Positions 17,143-27,036 of a DNA stretch of 64,000 nucleotides are shown here, in pieces. A model generated the notes under the pieces. The model made no database searches. It was not told the origin of the DNA and was given only the letters and a program-made list of their open reading frames with translations. A program made the position numbers and the translations under genes. Where the stretch lies: positions 27,356-91,355 of the forward strand of contig NZ_CAJAXH010000141.1 of the NCBI RefSeq assembly GCF_903946935.1. Direction: 5' to 3'. The number at the start of each line of letters is the position of its first letter. Position 1 is the stretch's first letter. The DNA is from an uncultured Thiodictyon sp. Lineage in GTDB: Bacteria; Pseudomonadota; Gammaproteobacteria; Chromatiales; Chromatiaceae.

Positions 17143-20055
17143 ATGTCTCATAAGCTTTGCCTGGCGCCAGCGCTGGTGCTGGCCCTGGCCAGCGGATCGG
17201 CGCACGCCTTGGGAATCGGCGGAATCCGTCTGCAATCGGCGCTCGATCAGCCGTTTGTGGGTGAGATTGATCTGGTCGATGTCAAACCGGACGAACTCGA
17301 TGGCGTTAAGGTGCAGATCGCCCCGCAGACTGAGTTCAGTCGGGCCGGCACCGAGCGCTATCATTACCTCACCAAGCTGCGCTTCAGCCCCCAGATATCC
17401 CCGCGCGGAAACCCGGTGATCCGAGTCTCCAGCAAGGAGCCCATGCGCGAACCCTACATGGACTTTCTGGTGGAGGTCGTGTGGCCGAAGGGACGCCTGG
17501 TGAAGCAATACACGGTACTCCTCGACCCCCCGGTGACCACCGCGCGCTCAGCCCCGCGGGTCGCGCCGGCGGTGGTGGATGTGCGGCCGCCGCCTAGCAC
17601 GCCGGTCCGCGCCGCGGCCCCGCCCGAGCCAACGGCGCCTGCCCGGCCCGCCAAGGCCGCCCCTCCGGCGGCCGCGTCGCCGCGGGCGCGCTCCGCCGCC
17701 ACACCCGGTGGGGCGTTTCCGATACAGATCGGGCCGACGCGCTCGGGGGTCGGGCTGTGGCGCCTCGCACGCGCCAATACCCCGCCCGGGGCCACGGTGG
17801 CACAGACCACCATGGCGCTGTATCGCAACAATCAGGACGCCTTCTCCAACGGCGACATCAACCGGCTGATCATCGGCAAGATCCTAACCCTGCCCTATGC
17901 CGGTGAGTTGTTTGCCCTCAGTCCGGAGGCAGCCAAGGCCGAGTTCGAGTCAGCCATCAAGGGCGGGAAGGTAAGGCGCAGCCCGATCGCTGCACCCAAT
18001 GCCCCCGTTGCGTTTCCCGGAACAGGCGAGTCGCGTCTGCGCATTGCCGGGGCCGCCGGGGATGGCGCCACGCCGCAGCCTGGTGCAGCGGCCGGCGCGC
18101 AGGACATGGAGAAGGAGCTTTTGTTGGTGCGCGAGGCGAGCGAGAGCGCCCGTCAGGAGACGGTCGATCTGCGTAGTCGCATTCACGACCTGGAGTCCCA
18201 ACTCGGCGAGATCCAGCAGTTACTCAAGCTACGCAGCGAAGAATTGGCCCGGGTCCAGGGCGGGGCGGGGTCCGCCCCCGGTACCCTGCCCGGGGTGACG
18301 GCTATGGCATCGCCGACGGCCAGCCAGACTGCACCGTCGGCGGTGCTGCCAGTTGGTGCCCCGGGGCAGGCGGCGACCGGGTCCGCGGGTCCTGCGGGTA
18401 ACACCCCGACTGCGTTGACGGACGCCGGTACGACTACCTCGCCCAGCGCGGCGAACGCGGCACCGGGGGCCGCAGGGACGCTGCCCGCTGGTACCGGCGC
18501 GACGCTACAACCGCGGCCCGCGGGCGCGCTGCCCGCGCCGGCGCCCGTCGCGACCAAGACACCTGGCCAGTCCCCGGTTGCCGCCGGCCCCAAGACGCCG
18601 ACCCCGGCCGTGGCGTCGGCAAGCAGTGACTCGACCTGGCAGGCCTTGCTATGGCCACTGCTCGGTGTGGCGGGCGTGACCGCTCTGGGCATCGGTGGCT
18701 TGGTCTGGATGCGGGCGCGGCGGCGGGTCGGGTCCGAGGACGAGTTCGATGCCCTCGAGCATACCGCGCAAGGGGATGCCATACCTCCCGTGGCGCCCGG
18801 TGAGGGGGATAGCGCTGCCATATCGGCCGGGCCCCCGACGATCGACTTAGCGGCCGCTGGTCTGGAGGACTCGGCGCCGGAGCAGTCCCGAAGGTCGGAG
18901 TCGACGCCGGATTCGGAAATGGCATTGGACGGGGAGATAGACGAGGCGGATATCCTCTCGGAGGCTGACATCTATATCGCCTATGGTCGCTATCGCGAGG
19001 CGGAGGACCTGTTGCGGGCGGAGATGCGACGCACGCCGCTGCGGCTCGATCTCATGTTCAAGCTCGGCGAGGCCTTCTATGGCGAACAGAACGCGGCGGC
19101 CTTGCGGGGGCTGATGAAGGAGGTGCAGGCGGTCGGTGGGGATCGATCGAGTCCGGCGCAGTGGCGGCGCCTATGCGAGATGGCCGCCGTCAACCCGGCT
19201 GACGTCACCTCGTCCGACATCCCCGCGTCTGACTTAGCCGCCGACGGCCTGCCCCAAGCGGTCCGCGCTACGCCGGTCGAGCGTGGCGGCGCTGCCTGGG
19301 GCGATGCGCTGGCGAGCGATGACTCCGAGTCGAGCGGCGCTGGGTTGTCCGAGGTCTATACGCTCGATGTCGGTGACATGCAGGCATCCTTGCCCGACCT
19401 GGCCATGGACGCCGCATCCTCGATCGGGCTTGATCGCGCGGTGCTGTCCGGACGTGGCGCCGCAGCCACTGACTCGATGGACGGCGCCCCGGGCGCCGCC
19501 GCTCGCCCCTTTTTGCCGCCCACCCTGATGGACGAATCGCCGTTCAGTCTTGATCTGAGTCTGGAGAAGGCATTCGGCGGCCAACCGCTCGATGAGGCGC
19601 TCAGTGGGGTCGGCGACGCGGGTGCGGCGCGCGCGGACTCGGCGCTGGAACTGAATCTGGACGATGCACTGGATCGCCCCTCCGGCGAGGCGCGGGTCCC
19701 CGATGACTTGGACCGGTACTTGGTCCTCGACGCGGCCGCGACGCTCCCGCACAGCGAGGACCTTACGCTGACCGGGGGTACGGCGTTGCCGCCACCTGTC
19801 AACCGCTCGCCCCTGCGGGACCCAGGCACCACGCCCGGGTCGATCGGTACACCGGACGACAGCGAGCAGCTCGCCTCCGCGTGGCAGCTGGACGAGAGCG
19901 GGTGGGATGAGACCGCCACCGCGCTGGACTTGGCCCGGGCCTATATTGAAATGGGCGACCAGGAGGCCGCCAAGGGCATCTTGGATGAGGTGGTCAGCGA
20001 GGGTAGCGAGGAGCAGCGCGCGGCGGCCCGGGAATTGCTTAAGCGTGTCGCTTGA
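17143..20055 (+). CDS. fimV: FimV-family peptidoglycan-binding pilus/polarity protein
   Basis: A 970-residue inner-membrane protein. Order of parts: signal peptide (about 1-23), FimV N-terminal domain with IGGIRLQSALDQPFVGEIDL (24-130), Pro/Ala-rich linker, LysM-like region with SGVGLWRLARANTP (about 195-250), coiled coil (about 321-374), a long low-complexity Ala/Thr/Pro stretch, one membrane segment (about 500-520) and an acidic cytoplasmic part. That part has a TPR-like segment (YIAYGRYREAEDLLRAEM) and the conserved C-terminal FimV segment (LARAYIEMGDQEAAKGILDEV). FimV organises polar complexes and supports type IV pilus secretin assembly and c-di-GMP/cAMP signalling in known species. GAGGGCGGGGG precedes the chosen ATG; an ATG at 17122 is an alternative. 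Confidence 0.92.
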   Translation: MSHKLCLAPALVLALASGSAHALGIGGIRLQSALDQPFVGEIDLVDVKPDELDGVKVQIAPQTEFSRAGTERYHYLTKLRFSPQISPRGNPVIRVSSKEPMREPYMDFLVEVVWPKGRLVKQYTVLLDPPVTTARSAPRVAPAVVDVRPPPSTPVRAAAPPEPTAPARPAKAAPPAAASPRARSAATPGGAFPIQIGPTRSGVGLWRLARANTPPGATVAQTTMALYRNNQDAFSNGDINRLIIGKILTLPYAGELFALSPEAAKAEFESAIKGGKVRRSPIAAPNAPVAFPGTGESRLRIAGAAGDGATPQPGAAAGAQDMEKELLLVREASESARQETVDLRSRIHDLESQLGEIQQLLKLRSEELARVQGGAGSAPGTLPGVTAMASPTASQTAPSAVLPVGAPGQAATGSAGPAGNTPTALTDAGTTTSPSAANAAPGAAGTLPAGTGATLQPRPAGALPAPAPVATKTPGQSPVAAGPKTPTPAVASASSDSTWQALLWPLLGVAGVTALGIGGLVWMRARRRVGSEDEFDALEHTAQGDAIPPVAPGEGDSAAISAGPPTIDLAAAGLEDSAPEQSRRSESTPDSEMALDGEIDEADILSEADIYIAYGRYREAEDLLRAEMRRTPLRLDLMFKLGEAFYGEQNAAALRGLMKEVQAVGGDRSSPAQWRRLCEMAAVNPADVTSSDIPASDLAADGLPQAVRATPVERGGAAWGDALASDDSESSGAGLSEVYTLDVGDMQASLPDLAMDAASSIGLDRAVLSGRGAAATDSMDGAPGAAARPFLPPTLMDESPFSLDLSLEKAFGGQPLDEALSGVGDAGAARADSALELNLDDALDRPSGEARVPDDLDRYLVLDAAATLPHSEDLTLTGGTALPPPVNRSPLRDPGTTPGSIGTPDDSEQLASAWQLDESGWDETATALDLARAYIEMGDQEAAKGILDEVVSEGSEEQRAAARELLKRVA

Positions 20056-20087
20056 GCGTGGCCGATCACGCCCCCTCAGCGCGCACC

Positions 20088-20864
20088 ATGGCCACTGAGC
20101 GTATCGCCCTCGGCCTGGAGTACGACGGCAGCGCATTTTGCGGTTGGCAGACCCAGCCGCGGGTGCGCACCGTCCAAGCGACCCTGGAGGCGGCGTTGTC
20201 CCGGGTGGCCGACCATCCGGTGCGCTTGCAGTGCGCGGGACGCACGGATGCGGGGGTCCATGCGCTGGAACAAGTGGTTCATTTCGACACGACGGCCAGC
20301 CGCACCCCGCGTGCCTGGGTGTTAGGAAGCAATGTCAACCTGCCGGGTGACTGCGCGGTCAGTTGGGCGCAGCCGGTGCCGGAGGACTTTCATGCCCGCT
20401 TCTGCGCCCACGCGCGTCATTACCGTTACCGCATCCTGACGCGGCCTGCTCGCTCGCCCCTGGAGCGTGATCGCGCATTGTGGATCCATCGCCCACTGGA
20501 TCTGGGGTGCATGCAGGCGGCGGCGGCGACGTTGGTCGGAGAGCATGACTTCAGCAGCTTTCGTGCCCTGGCCTGTCAGGCCAAGAGCCCGGTGCGCCGC
20601 ATTCACTATCTGAACCTGACGAAAGCGGCCGGGGTGATCGAGCTGCGCGTCGCGGCCAATGGATTCCTGCACCACATGGTGCGCAACATCGTGGGGGTCT
20701 TGCTTGCCATCGGGCGCGGTGAGGCGCCGGTGGACTGGACGGCAGAGCTGCTCGCGGTACGCGACCGCACCCGGGGCGGGGTCACAGCGGCGCCCCAGGG
20801 GCTCTATTTCATGCGCGCCGACTATCCGCCGGAGTTCGGCCTGCCCCAGGCCGAGAGTCATTGA
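20088..20864 (+). CDS. truA: tRNA pseudouridine(38-40) synthase TruA
   Basis: A 258-residue enzyme that makes pseudouridine at positions 38-40 of the tRNA anticodon arm. The catalytic Asp is in CAGRTDAGVHALEQVVHF. Other family elements are LGLEYDGSAFCGWQ at the N terminus, ARHYRYRI and NGFLHHMVRNIVGVLL. The ATG at 20088 is chosen by family start; TTG or GTG codons at 20052 and 20058 that touch the fimV stop would add 10-12 residues and cannot be excluded. It is followed by a palindromic repeat and then trpF, the conserved fimV-truA-trpF order. Confidence 0.95.
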   Translation: MATERIALGLEYDGSAFCGWQTQPRVRTVQATLEAALSRVADHPVRLQCAGRTDAGVHALEQVVHFDTTASRTPRAWVLGSNVNLPGDCAVSWAQPVPEDFHARFCAHARHYRYRILTRPARSPLERDRALWIHRPLDLGCMQAAAATLVGEHDFSSFRALACQAKSPVRRIHYLNLTKAAGVIELRVAANGFLHHMVRNIVGVLLAIGRGEAPVDWTAELLAVRDRTRGGVTAAPQGLYFMRADYPPEFGLPQAESH

Positions 20865-20901
20865 GCCGCACATGAACGATGACCATAGGTTCGGTATTTG
20901 T

Positions 20902-21032
20902 TCACGCCAAGACGCCAAGACGCCAAGAAGAGCGACGACGGCGTCACTCCACTCTCCCAAGCGTCCCCCGGGCGAACCGCCCGGCACTCATTGCGCATCA
21001 AATAACCTTGGCGTCTTGGCGTCTTGGCGTGA
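20902..21032. repeat. CTTGGCG-heptamer palindrome between truA and trpF
   Basis: The left arm (20902-20927) is built from tandem CGCCAAGA units and the right arm (21007-21032) is its exact 26-base inverted complement, made of CTTGGCGT units. The 79-base interval holds ordinary GC-rich sequence. Related arms occur at 49065-49126 and 58451-58640. The right arm ends 9 bases before the trpF start codon, so a strong RNA hairpin could form in the trpF leader. Confidence 0.85.
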
Positions 21033-21041
21033 GAACTGCTT

Positions 21042-21683
21042 TTGACCAGGACCCGGGTTAAGATCTGCGGTTTGACGCGTCCCGCGGACGTGGCGGCGGC
21101 GGTGGCGGCGGGGGCCGATGCGATCGGGCTGGTGTTCTATCCGCCCAGCCCGCGGGCCGTTACGCCGGAGCTGGCGCGCGAGCTTTGCAACCTGCTGCCG
21201 CCCTTTGTGACGGCCGTGGGGCTATTCGTGGACGAGACGGCCGCGACGGTGCGTCGTGTCCTGGACGAGGTGCCGCTCGACTTGGTGCAATTCCATGGCG
21301 AGGAGCCGCCCGATCTGTGTGCGAGCGTCGGTCGGCGCTGGATCAAGGCGATCCGCATGCGTCCGGGGGTCGAGCTCCCGGTCTTGGCGGCGGCCTACCG
21401 GGGCGCTGCCGGTCTGTTACTCGACGCCTACGACCCCGCCCGCCCCGGTGGAACCGGGTTGGCCTTCGACTGGGGGCGGATACCCCCCGCACTGGCCTCC
21501 CGGATCGTCCTCGCCGGGGGACTTGATCCGACCAATATTGCCGCCGCGATTGCTCGCGTGCGCCCCTACGCCGTCGATGTGAGCGGCGGCGTCGAATCTG
21601 CCCGGGGTGTAAAAGACCCGGCAAAAATTTATGCTTTCATGCAAGGTGTACGAGATGGCGACAACGCCCGCAATGCTTTCTGA
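21042..21683 (+). CDS. trpF: phosphoribosylanthranilate isomerase TrpF
   Basis: A 213-residue TIM-barrel enzyme of tryptophan synthesis, acting on N-(5-phosphoribosyl)anthranilate. It starts at a TTG (21042), giving [16 protein letters not shown], in which the CGLT cysteine region is catalytic in the family. The general-acid Asp lies in [15 protein letters not shown], and phosphate-binding elements [11 protein letters not shown] and [15 protein letters not shown] follow. The TTG is only 9 bases after the heptamer palindrome and no good ribosome site is visible, so translation may be weak or hairpin-controlled. trpB starts inside its 3' end. Confidence 0.95.
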   Translation: MTRTRVKICGLTRPADVAAAVAAGADAIGLVFYPPSPRAVTPELARELCNLLPPFVTAVGLFVDETAATVRRVLDEVPLDLVQFHGEEPPDLCASVGRRWIKAIRMRPGVELPVLAAAYRGAAGLLLDAYDPARPGGTGLAFDWGRIPPALASRIVLAGGLDPTNIAAAIARVRPYAVDVSGGVESARGVKDPAKIYAFMQGVRDGDNARNAF

Positions 21684-22905
21684 TCGGGGTCCCCAGACGG
21701 GCGCCGGACCGGGCTATCGATGGCCCGATGCCAACGGCCACTTTGGCCCCTACGGCGGGCTCTTCGTGCCCGAAACCCTCATGTACCCCCTGGAGGAACT
21801 GCGGGTGGCCTATGAGCGCTACCTGGCGGACCCCGAGTTTCAGGCCGAACTGGATGCGGACTTGCAGGATTATGTGGGCCGGCCCTCGCCCATCTATCAC
21901 GCCGTGCGCTGGAGCCGGGACTTAGGCGGTGCCCAGATCTACTTGAAGCGCGAGGATCTGAATCACACCGGGGCGCACAAGATCAACAACACCATCGGCC
22001 AGGCCCTGTTGGCCCGGCGCATGGGCAAGACCCGGATCATCGCCGAGACCGGCGCCGGCCAGCATGGGGTGGCCAGTGCCACGGTGGCGGCGCGCTTAGG
22101 GCTTGAATGTGTGGTCTATATGGGCGAGGTGGACGTGGCCCGCCAGGAGGCCAATGTCTACCGCATGCGCCTCTTGGGGGCCCAGGTGGTCTCGGTCAAG
22201 TCCGGCTCCCGCACGCTGAAGGATGCGCTTAACGAGGCGATGCGCGACTGGGTGACCAATGTGGACGACACCTTCTACATCATCGGCACGGTGGCCGGTC
22301 CGCACCCCTATCCGGCGATGGTGCGGGACTTCCAGGCGGTGATCGGGCGCGAGGCCCGCGCGCAGATGCTGGCGCGCACCGGGCGCCTGCCGGATGCACT
22401 GGTCGCCTGCGTGGGCGGCGGTTCCAACGCCATCGGGCTGTTCTATCCCTTCATTGAGGACGCCGGGGTGGCCATGATCGGGGTCGAGGCGGCCGGTGAC
22501 GGTTTGGAGACCGGCCGCCATGCCGCACCGCTCAATGCCGGTCGCCCCGGTGTACTACATGGCAACCGCACCTATCTAATGGAGGACGCCGACGGCCAGA
22601 TCATCGAGACCCACTCGGTCTCGGCCGGCCTGGACTACCCCGGGGTCGGCCCTGAGCATGCATGGCTCAAGGACACCGGACGCGCCCGCTATGACGCCAT
22701 CACCGACATTGAGGCCCTGGCCGCCTTCCATACACTGACTCGTACCGAGGGTATCATCCCGGCCCTGGAGTCGAGTCACGCACTGGCCTACGCGGCCAAG
22801 CTTGCGCCCACCATGGGCCGCGATCAGACCATCCTGGTCAATCTCTCCGGCCGTGGGGACAAGGACATGCACACGGTCGCCAAGCACGAGGGCCTGGTCC
22901 TGTGA
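21655..22905 (+). CDS. trpB: tryptophan synthase beta chain TrpB
   Basis: A 416-residue PLP enzyme joining indole and serine. The PLP lysine is in [16 protein letters not shown]; the substrate loop [10 protein letters not shown] and the PLP-phosphate loop [10 protein letters not shown] are intact, as is the C-terminal [15 protein letters not shown]. The ATG at 21655, preceded by AAGG at an 8-base distance, overlaps trpF by 29 bases; an ATG at 21631 has poorer upstream sequence. The trpA start overlaps its stop codon, so the two subunits of the complex are coupled. Confidence 0.97.
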   Translation: MATTPAMLSDRGPQTGAGPGYRWPDANGHFGPYGGLFVPETLMYPLEELRVAYERYLADPEFQAELDADLQDYVGRPSPIYHAVRWSRDLGGAQIYLKREDLNHTGAHKINNTIGQALLARRMGKTRIIAETGAGQHGVASATVAARLGLECVVYMGEVDVARQEANVYRMRLLGAQVVSVKSGSRTLKDALNEAMRDWVTNVDDTFYIIGTVAGPHPYPAMVRDFQAVIGREARAQMLARTGRLPDALVACVGGGSNAIGLFYPFIEDAGVAMIGVEAAGDGLETGRHAAPLNAGRPGVLHGNRTYLMEDADGQIIETHSVSAGLDYPGVGPEHAWLKDTGRARYDAITDIEALAAFHTLTRTEGIIPALESSHALAYAAKLAPTMGRDQTILVNLSGRGDKDMHTVAKHEGLVL

Positions 22906-23717
22906 GCCGCATCGCCACCCGTTTCGCATCGCTCAAGGGCCATGGTCGCACCGCCCTGATCCCCTTCGTCACCGCCGGCGATCCGCACCCGGCGACCACG
23001 GTGCCGCTGATGCATGCCATGGTCGCCGCCGGTGCGGACCTGATCGAGCTGGGGGTGCCCTTTTCCGATCCGATGGCCGACGGCCCGGTGATCCAGCGTG
23101 CCACCGAGCGCGCCCTTGCGCAGGGCGTGTCGTTGCACGAGGTGCTCAGTATCGTGCGCGCCTTCCGGGTCGGCGACCCGGACACCCCGGTGGTCCTCAT
23201 GGGCTACCTGAACCCGATCGAGGTCATGGGCTACGAATCCTTTGCCGCCGAGGCGGCGGCCGCCGGGGTCGACGGCGCACTGGTGGTCGATGTGCCGCCG
23301 GAGGAGAGCACAGACCTGGTGGCGGCGCTGCGCGGCCATGGTCTGGATCTGGTCTATCTGCTCGCGCCGACTTCGACCGATGCGCGCATCCGGCGCATCG
23401 GCGAGGTGGCCTCCGGCTTTGTCTACTACGTCTCGGTCAAGGGGGTGACCGGCGCCGGGTCACTGGATACGGACGCGGTGGCGGCGCGGGTGGAGACGAT
23501 CAAGTCATTGATCTCGCTGCCGGTTGGGGTGGGCTTCGGGATCAAGGACGCGGCCACCGCGGCGCGGGTCGCGGCGGTGGCGGACGCGGTGATCGTCGGC
23601 AGCGCGCTGGTCAGTCGGATCGAGGAACTCGAGCAGACCCCCGAGTCGATCCCAGGCGTGATCGGGGACTTCCTGGCGACCCTGCGCGTGGCCATCGATG
23701 CCGCTGATCGCGGTTGA
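22902..23717 (+). CDS. trpA: tryptophan synthase alpha chain TrpA
   Basis: A 271-residue TIM-barrel subunit that cleaves indole-3-glycerol phosphate and channels indole to TrpB. The catalytic Glu is in [20 protein letters not shown] and the catalytic Asp in [27 protein letters not shown] and VIVGSALV form the phosphate site. It starts at a GTG whose last two bases are part of the trpB TGA stop (GTGA overlap). Length is normal. The gene ends the trpFBA run; accD begins 141 bases on. Confidence 0.97.
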   Translation: MSRIATRFASLKGHGRTALIPFVTAGDPHPATTVPLMHAMVAAGADLIELGVPFSDPMADGPVIQRATERALAQGVSLHEVLSIVRAFRVGDPDTPVVLMGYLNPIEVMGYESFAAEAAAAGVDGALVVDVPPEESTDLVAALRGHGLDLVYLLAPTSTDARIRRIGEVASGFVYYVSVKGVTGAGSLDTDAVAARVETIKSLISLPVGVGFGIKDAATAARVAAVADAVIVGSALVSRIEELEQTPESIPGVIGDFLATLRVAIDAADRG

Positions 23718-23858
23718 CCCGTTAATCCTTTCCAACTTTAGACAAGGCCGCGGCCAGTCGTTGCAATGCTACCGGGAGTTGCGCTCCGCGCGATCCGATT
23801 GTAAGGCTTCCGACTGCGGCTTGGGGGCGCGAACGTGGCGATCAATGTAGAAACGACG

Positions 23859-24758
23859 ATGAGTTGGTTTGAGAAGCTGATGCCGAGCCGCATCCGCACG
23901 GAGGCGAGCCACAAGCGCGCCGTGCCCGAGGGCATCTGGGCCAAATGCCCCGGCTGTAACGCCATCCTCTACCGGGCCGAGTTGGAGCGCAACCTGGAGG
24001 TCTGCCCCAAGTGCGGCCATCACAACCGCATCCGCGCCCGCCGTCGCCTCGATGGCTTTCTCGACCCGGAACCGCGGGAGGAGTTGGGCGCCGAGATGGA
24101 ATCCGCGGACCCGCTCAAGTTCAAGGATCTCAAGCGTTACAAGGACCGTCTGGCGGCGGCCCAGAAGGCGACCGGGGAGAAGGAGGCGATGGTGGTCCTG
24201 CGCGGCCGGCTCAAGGGCGAGCCGATCGTCGCGGCTGCCTTCGAGTTCGAGTTCATGGGTGGTTCCATGGGGTCGGTGGTCGGCGAGCGCTTTGTGCGGG
24301 GTGTGGAGGGCGCCATCGAGCAGGGTGCGCCGCTCGTGTGCTTCTCCGCCAGCGGCGGGGCGCGCATGCAGGAGAGCCTCTTCTCGCTCTTCCAGATGGC
24401 CAAGACCAGTGCCGCGCTGGGGCAGTTGCGCGCGCGCGGCCTGCCCTTCATCTCGGTGATGACTGACCCGACCATGGGCGGTGTTTCGGCCAGCCTGGCC
24501 ATGCTCGGCGATCTGAATATCGCCGAGCCCGGGGCACTGATCGGCTTCGCCGGCCCGCGGGTCATTGAGCAGACGGTGCGTGAGAAGCTCCCAGAGGGTT
24601 TCCAGCACAGCGAGTTTCTGATGGACAAGGGGGCGCTCGATATGATCGTCGATCGTCGCGACCTGCGCGACCGCGTGAGCGAACTGCTCGCCATCCTGAT
24701 GCGGCGGGGGCGGCATTGCGCGGCCGGGAATGCGCTTTCTCCTCCGGTGGTTGGGTGA
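23859..24758 (+). CDS. accD: acetyl-CoA carboxylase carboxyltransferase beta subunit AccD
   Basis: A 299-residue subunit that, with AccA, transfers the carboxyl group from biotin to acetyl-CoA in fatty-acid synthesis. An N-terminal zinc ribbon is formed by CPGC and CPKC (within residues 30-60). The crotonase-fold signatures [27 protein letters not shown] and [15 protein letters not shown] follow. The ATG at 23859 gives the standard [15 protein letters not shown]; an upstream GTG at 23835 would add 8 residues. The tail after LLAILM is Arg/Ala-rich and not conserved. trpA-accD-folC order is typical of the group. Confidence 0.96.
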   Translation: MSWFEKLMPSRIRTEASHKRAVPEGIWAKCPGCNAILYRAELERNLEVCPKCGHHNRIRARRRLDGFLDPEPREELGAEMESADPLKFKDLKRYKDRLAAAQKATGEKEAMVVLRGRLKGEPIVAAAFEFEFMGGSMGSVVGERFVRGVEGAIEQGAPLVCFSASGGARMQESLFSLFQMAKTSAALGQLRARGLPFISVMTDPTMGGVSASLAMLGDLNIAEPGALIGFAGPRVIEQTVREKLPEGFQHSEFLMDKGALDMIVDRRDLRDRVSELLAILMRRGRHCAAGNALSPPVVG

Positions 24759-24896
24759 TCGATGATGGCCCCAGTGCATCGCCTCTGGTAGCAGGGCTGG
24801 GGTGGGGGAGGGTCAATGGCGAGTCGTGCCCCGGACTTTCGCGCGCCCCCCTAAACCGTGGCACAATCCCGACCCCCAACGGCGCCGCTAGACTCG

Positions 24897-26192
24897 ATGT
24901 CACCAGTGACCATGCACCAGACTGACCTGTGGACCCTGGGCGACTGGCTCGCCTGGCAGTCCAGCTTGACCCCGCATCGGATGGAGTTCGGCCTGGAGCG
25001 GATCGCCGTCGTCTGGTCGCGGTTGGGTCCGCCGACCCTGGGTGCCCCGGTCATCGCCGTCGGTGGCACCAACGGCAAGGGCTCCACCGTGGCCTATCTC
25101 GAGGCGATCGCCCGGGCGGCGGGCTACCACACGGGCTGCTATACCTCACCGCACTTGTTGAGTTACCACGAACGGGTACGAATCGACGGTACGCCGGCGA
25201 CCGATCGGGCGCTGTGCGCGGCCTTTTCCCGAGTCGAACAGGCGCGCGGGGATACGCCGCTCACGGTGTTCGAGTTCGGGACCCTGGCCGCCTTGGTCCT
25301 GTTCGTGGATGCCGGACCGGACCTGGTGATCCTAGAGGTGGGGCTGGGCGGGCGACTCGACGCGGTCAACCTGATCGACGCGGATTGCGCGGTGGTCGCC
25401 TCCATCGGCCATGACCATATGGCCTTGCTGGGGGAGTCGCTGGAGGCGGTCGCCCGGGAGAAGGCCGGCATTTTCCGTGCCGACCGGCCGGCGATCATCG
25501 GCCAGCGGGACGCACCCGCGGCCCTGCGGGTGGCGGCGCAGGCGCTCGGTGCCCGGGTGTTGCAGGTGGGGCAGGAACTCGGCTGCGCGGCGGCCCCCGA
25601 CGGCGCCGGTTGGATTTGGTCGGGGGCGGATGGCGAGCGTTTGGCGCTGCCGATTCCGGCGATGCGCGGCTCCTTCCAGCAGCACAATGCGGCGGCCGCC
25701 ATTGCGGCCCTGCGCGCATTGCGTGGGCGGTTGCCGGTGCCGGTGACCGCGATTCGCGCGGGTCTCGCACGGGCGCGGCTGCCGGGGCGCTTTCAGGTCT
25801 TCCCCGGGGCGGTGACCTGGATCCTGGACGTGGCCCACAACCGCGAGGCGGCGCAGGTCCTGGCCGAGAATCTGCGCGAATTTCGTTGTCCCGGACGGGT
25901 GCGAGCGGTATTTGGTGTGCTGGCGGACAAGGAGCCGGAGGCGGTCGCCGCACCGTTGCGCTCACTGGTCGACACCTGGTATCTGACGGCGAGCGCCGAT
26001 GACCGCGCCATGTCGGCGCAGTGCCTGGGCGAGCGACTGCATGGCGTCCTTGCGGGCGTACACCAAGAGCTACACCAAACATTCAAGGCGGCCTTGGATG
26101 CGGCCCTGACGGCTAGCGTGGCGGGCGACTGTCTACTGGTGTTCGGTTCATTCACCACGGTGGGTGAGGCATTGAAGTGCAGGGGCGAGTGA
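24897..26192 (+). CDS. folC: bifunctional dihydrofolate/folylpolyglutamate synthase FolC
   Basis: A 431-residue Mur-ligase-family enzyme that adds glutamate to dihydropteroate and folates. The ATP loop is VGGTNGKGSTVAYLE; the family motif YTSPHLLSYHERVRI and the ILEVGLGGRLDAVNLID region with the metal/ATP residues are intact. Further on are SIGHDHMALLG, WILDVAHN and the C-terminal domain ending VFGSFTTVGEAL. The ATG at 24897 is chosen; a GTG at 24858 or an ATG at 24912 are alternatives and no strong ribosome site separates them. It lies in the conserved accD-folC-dedD-cvpA order. Confidence 0.95.
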   Translation: MSPVTMHQTDLWTLGDWLAWQSSLTPHRMEFGLERIAVVWSRLGPPTLGAPVIAVGGTNGKGSTVAYLEAIARAAGYHTGCYTSPHLLSYHERVRIDGTPATDRALCAAFSRVEQARGDTPLTVFEFGTLAALVLFVDAGPDLVILEVGLGGRLDAVNLIDADCAVVASIGHDHMALLGESLEAVAREKAGIFRADRPAIIGQRDAPAALRVAAQALGARVLQVGQELGCAAAPDGAGWIWSGADGERLALPIPAMRGSFQQHNAAAAIAALRALRGRLPVPVTAIRAGLARARLPGRFQVFPGAVTWILDVAHNREAAQVLAENLREFRCPGRVRAVFGVLADKEPEAVAAPLRSLVDTWYLTASADDRAMSAQCLGERLHGVLAGVHQELHQTFKAALDAALTASVAGDCLLVFGSFTTVGEALKCRGE

Positions 26193-26370
26193 GGGCGGCG
26201 GTGCTGGTATACTGCGTCCCCAGGCGCGGGGCGCGGGCGGGCGCCTGGTCAACTGTTCTCCGACCGGGTCGGCCAACCGCCGGCACGCTGCGATCAGGAT
26301 GTGTGCTCATCCTGCGGACTAACACCCTGTTGCGGTTCGGGCTGGTCGGCGCGGCCCGCGGAGTCGAGGC

Positions 26371-27000
26371 ATGATGCGAGACGGTGCCAAGAAGCGGTTG
26401 ATTGGAGCGGTCGTGGTGGTTGCCCTGGCGGTGACCTTTGTGCCCATGTTGTTCGAGCCGCCGTCCTCGGATAGCCCGCCGGCCATCCAACAGCCTGTTC
26501 CGAGCCCCCCGGCCTTTGAACCGGGCCTGAAGAATGAGGTTTTTTTGGGGCCACAGGACTCCGGGGTGGGTGGGGGCGCGGAGTCGGCGTCCAGGGTCTC
26601 CCAGCCCCTGGCACTACCCCCGGCCGGGGAACTGGCGCCGGTGCCGATCGGTGCGCCGGGCCGCGCCGAGACCCCGGGAGCGCGGCGCGGTGCCGCGCCG
26701 GTGCAGGCCCAGGACAAATCCCCCGCGACACCTGAGCTGGCCCCGCCCCGGGGTGCAAACGATCTGCCGTCCTGGGTGGTCCAGGTGGCGAGTGTCGCGA
26801 GTCCCGAGGGTGCGGCAGAACTGGAGGGCAAGTTGCGTGCGGATGGTTTTGCCGCCTTCGTGGAGAAGGCCGAAGTGAATGGGAGGGTCACTTACCGGGT
26901 GCAGGTGGGTCCGGAGTTGGACCGCGTCAGGGCGGATCGGACCGCCGCCCGTCTACGGGAAAAACACAAGGTCAGCCCCTTGATCAAGAGCTATCCATAA
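26371..27000 (+). CDS. SPOR-domain cell-division protein (DedD family)
   Basis: A 209-residue bitopic membrane protein. A short cytoplasmic N terminus (MMRDGAKKRL) leads into one membrane segment (about residues 10-27, IGAVVVVALAVTFVPML). A Pro/Gly-rich periplasmic linker follows, then a C-terminal SPOR domain (about 130-209) with WVVQVASVASPEGAAELEGK and VTYRVQVGPELDRVRADRTA. SPOR domains bind denuded septal peptidoglycan. Position between folC and cvpA matches DedD of Gammaproteobacteria. The upstream 178 bases (26193-26370) show no gene. Confidence 0.85.
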   Translation: MMRDGAKKRLIGAVVVVALAVTFVPMLFEPPSSDSPPAIQQPVPSPPAFEPGLKNEVFLGPQDSGVGGGAESASRVSQPLALPPAGELAPVPIGAPGRAETPGARRGAAPVQAQDKSPATPELAPPRGANDLPSWVVQVASVASPEGAAELEGKLRADGFAAFVEKAEVNGRVTYRVQVGPELDRVRADRTAARLREKHKVSPLIKSYP

Positions 27001-27036
27001 GGGTCGCGGCAGCGCGCGTCCGCGCGAGGAACCGAT

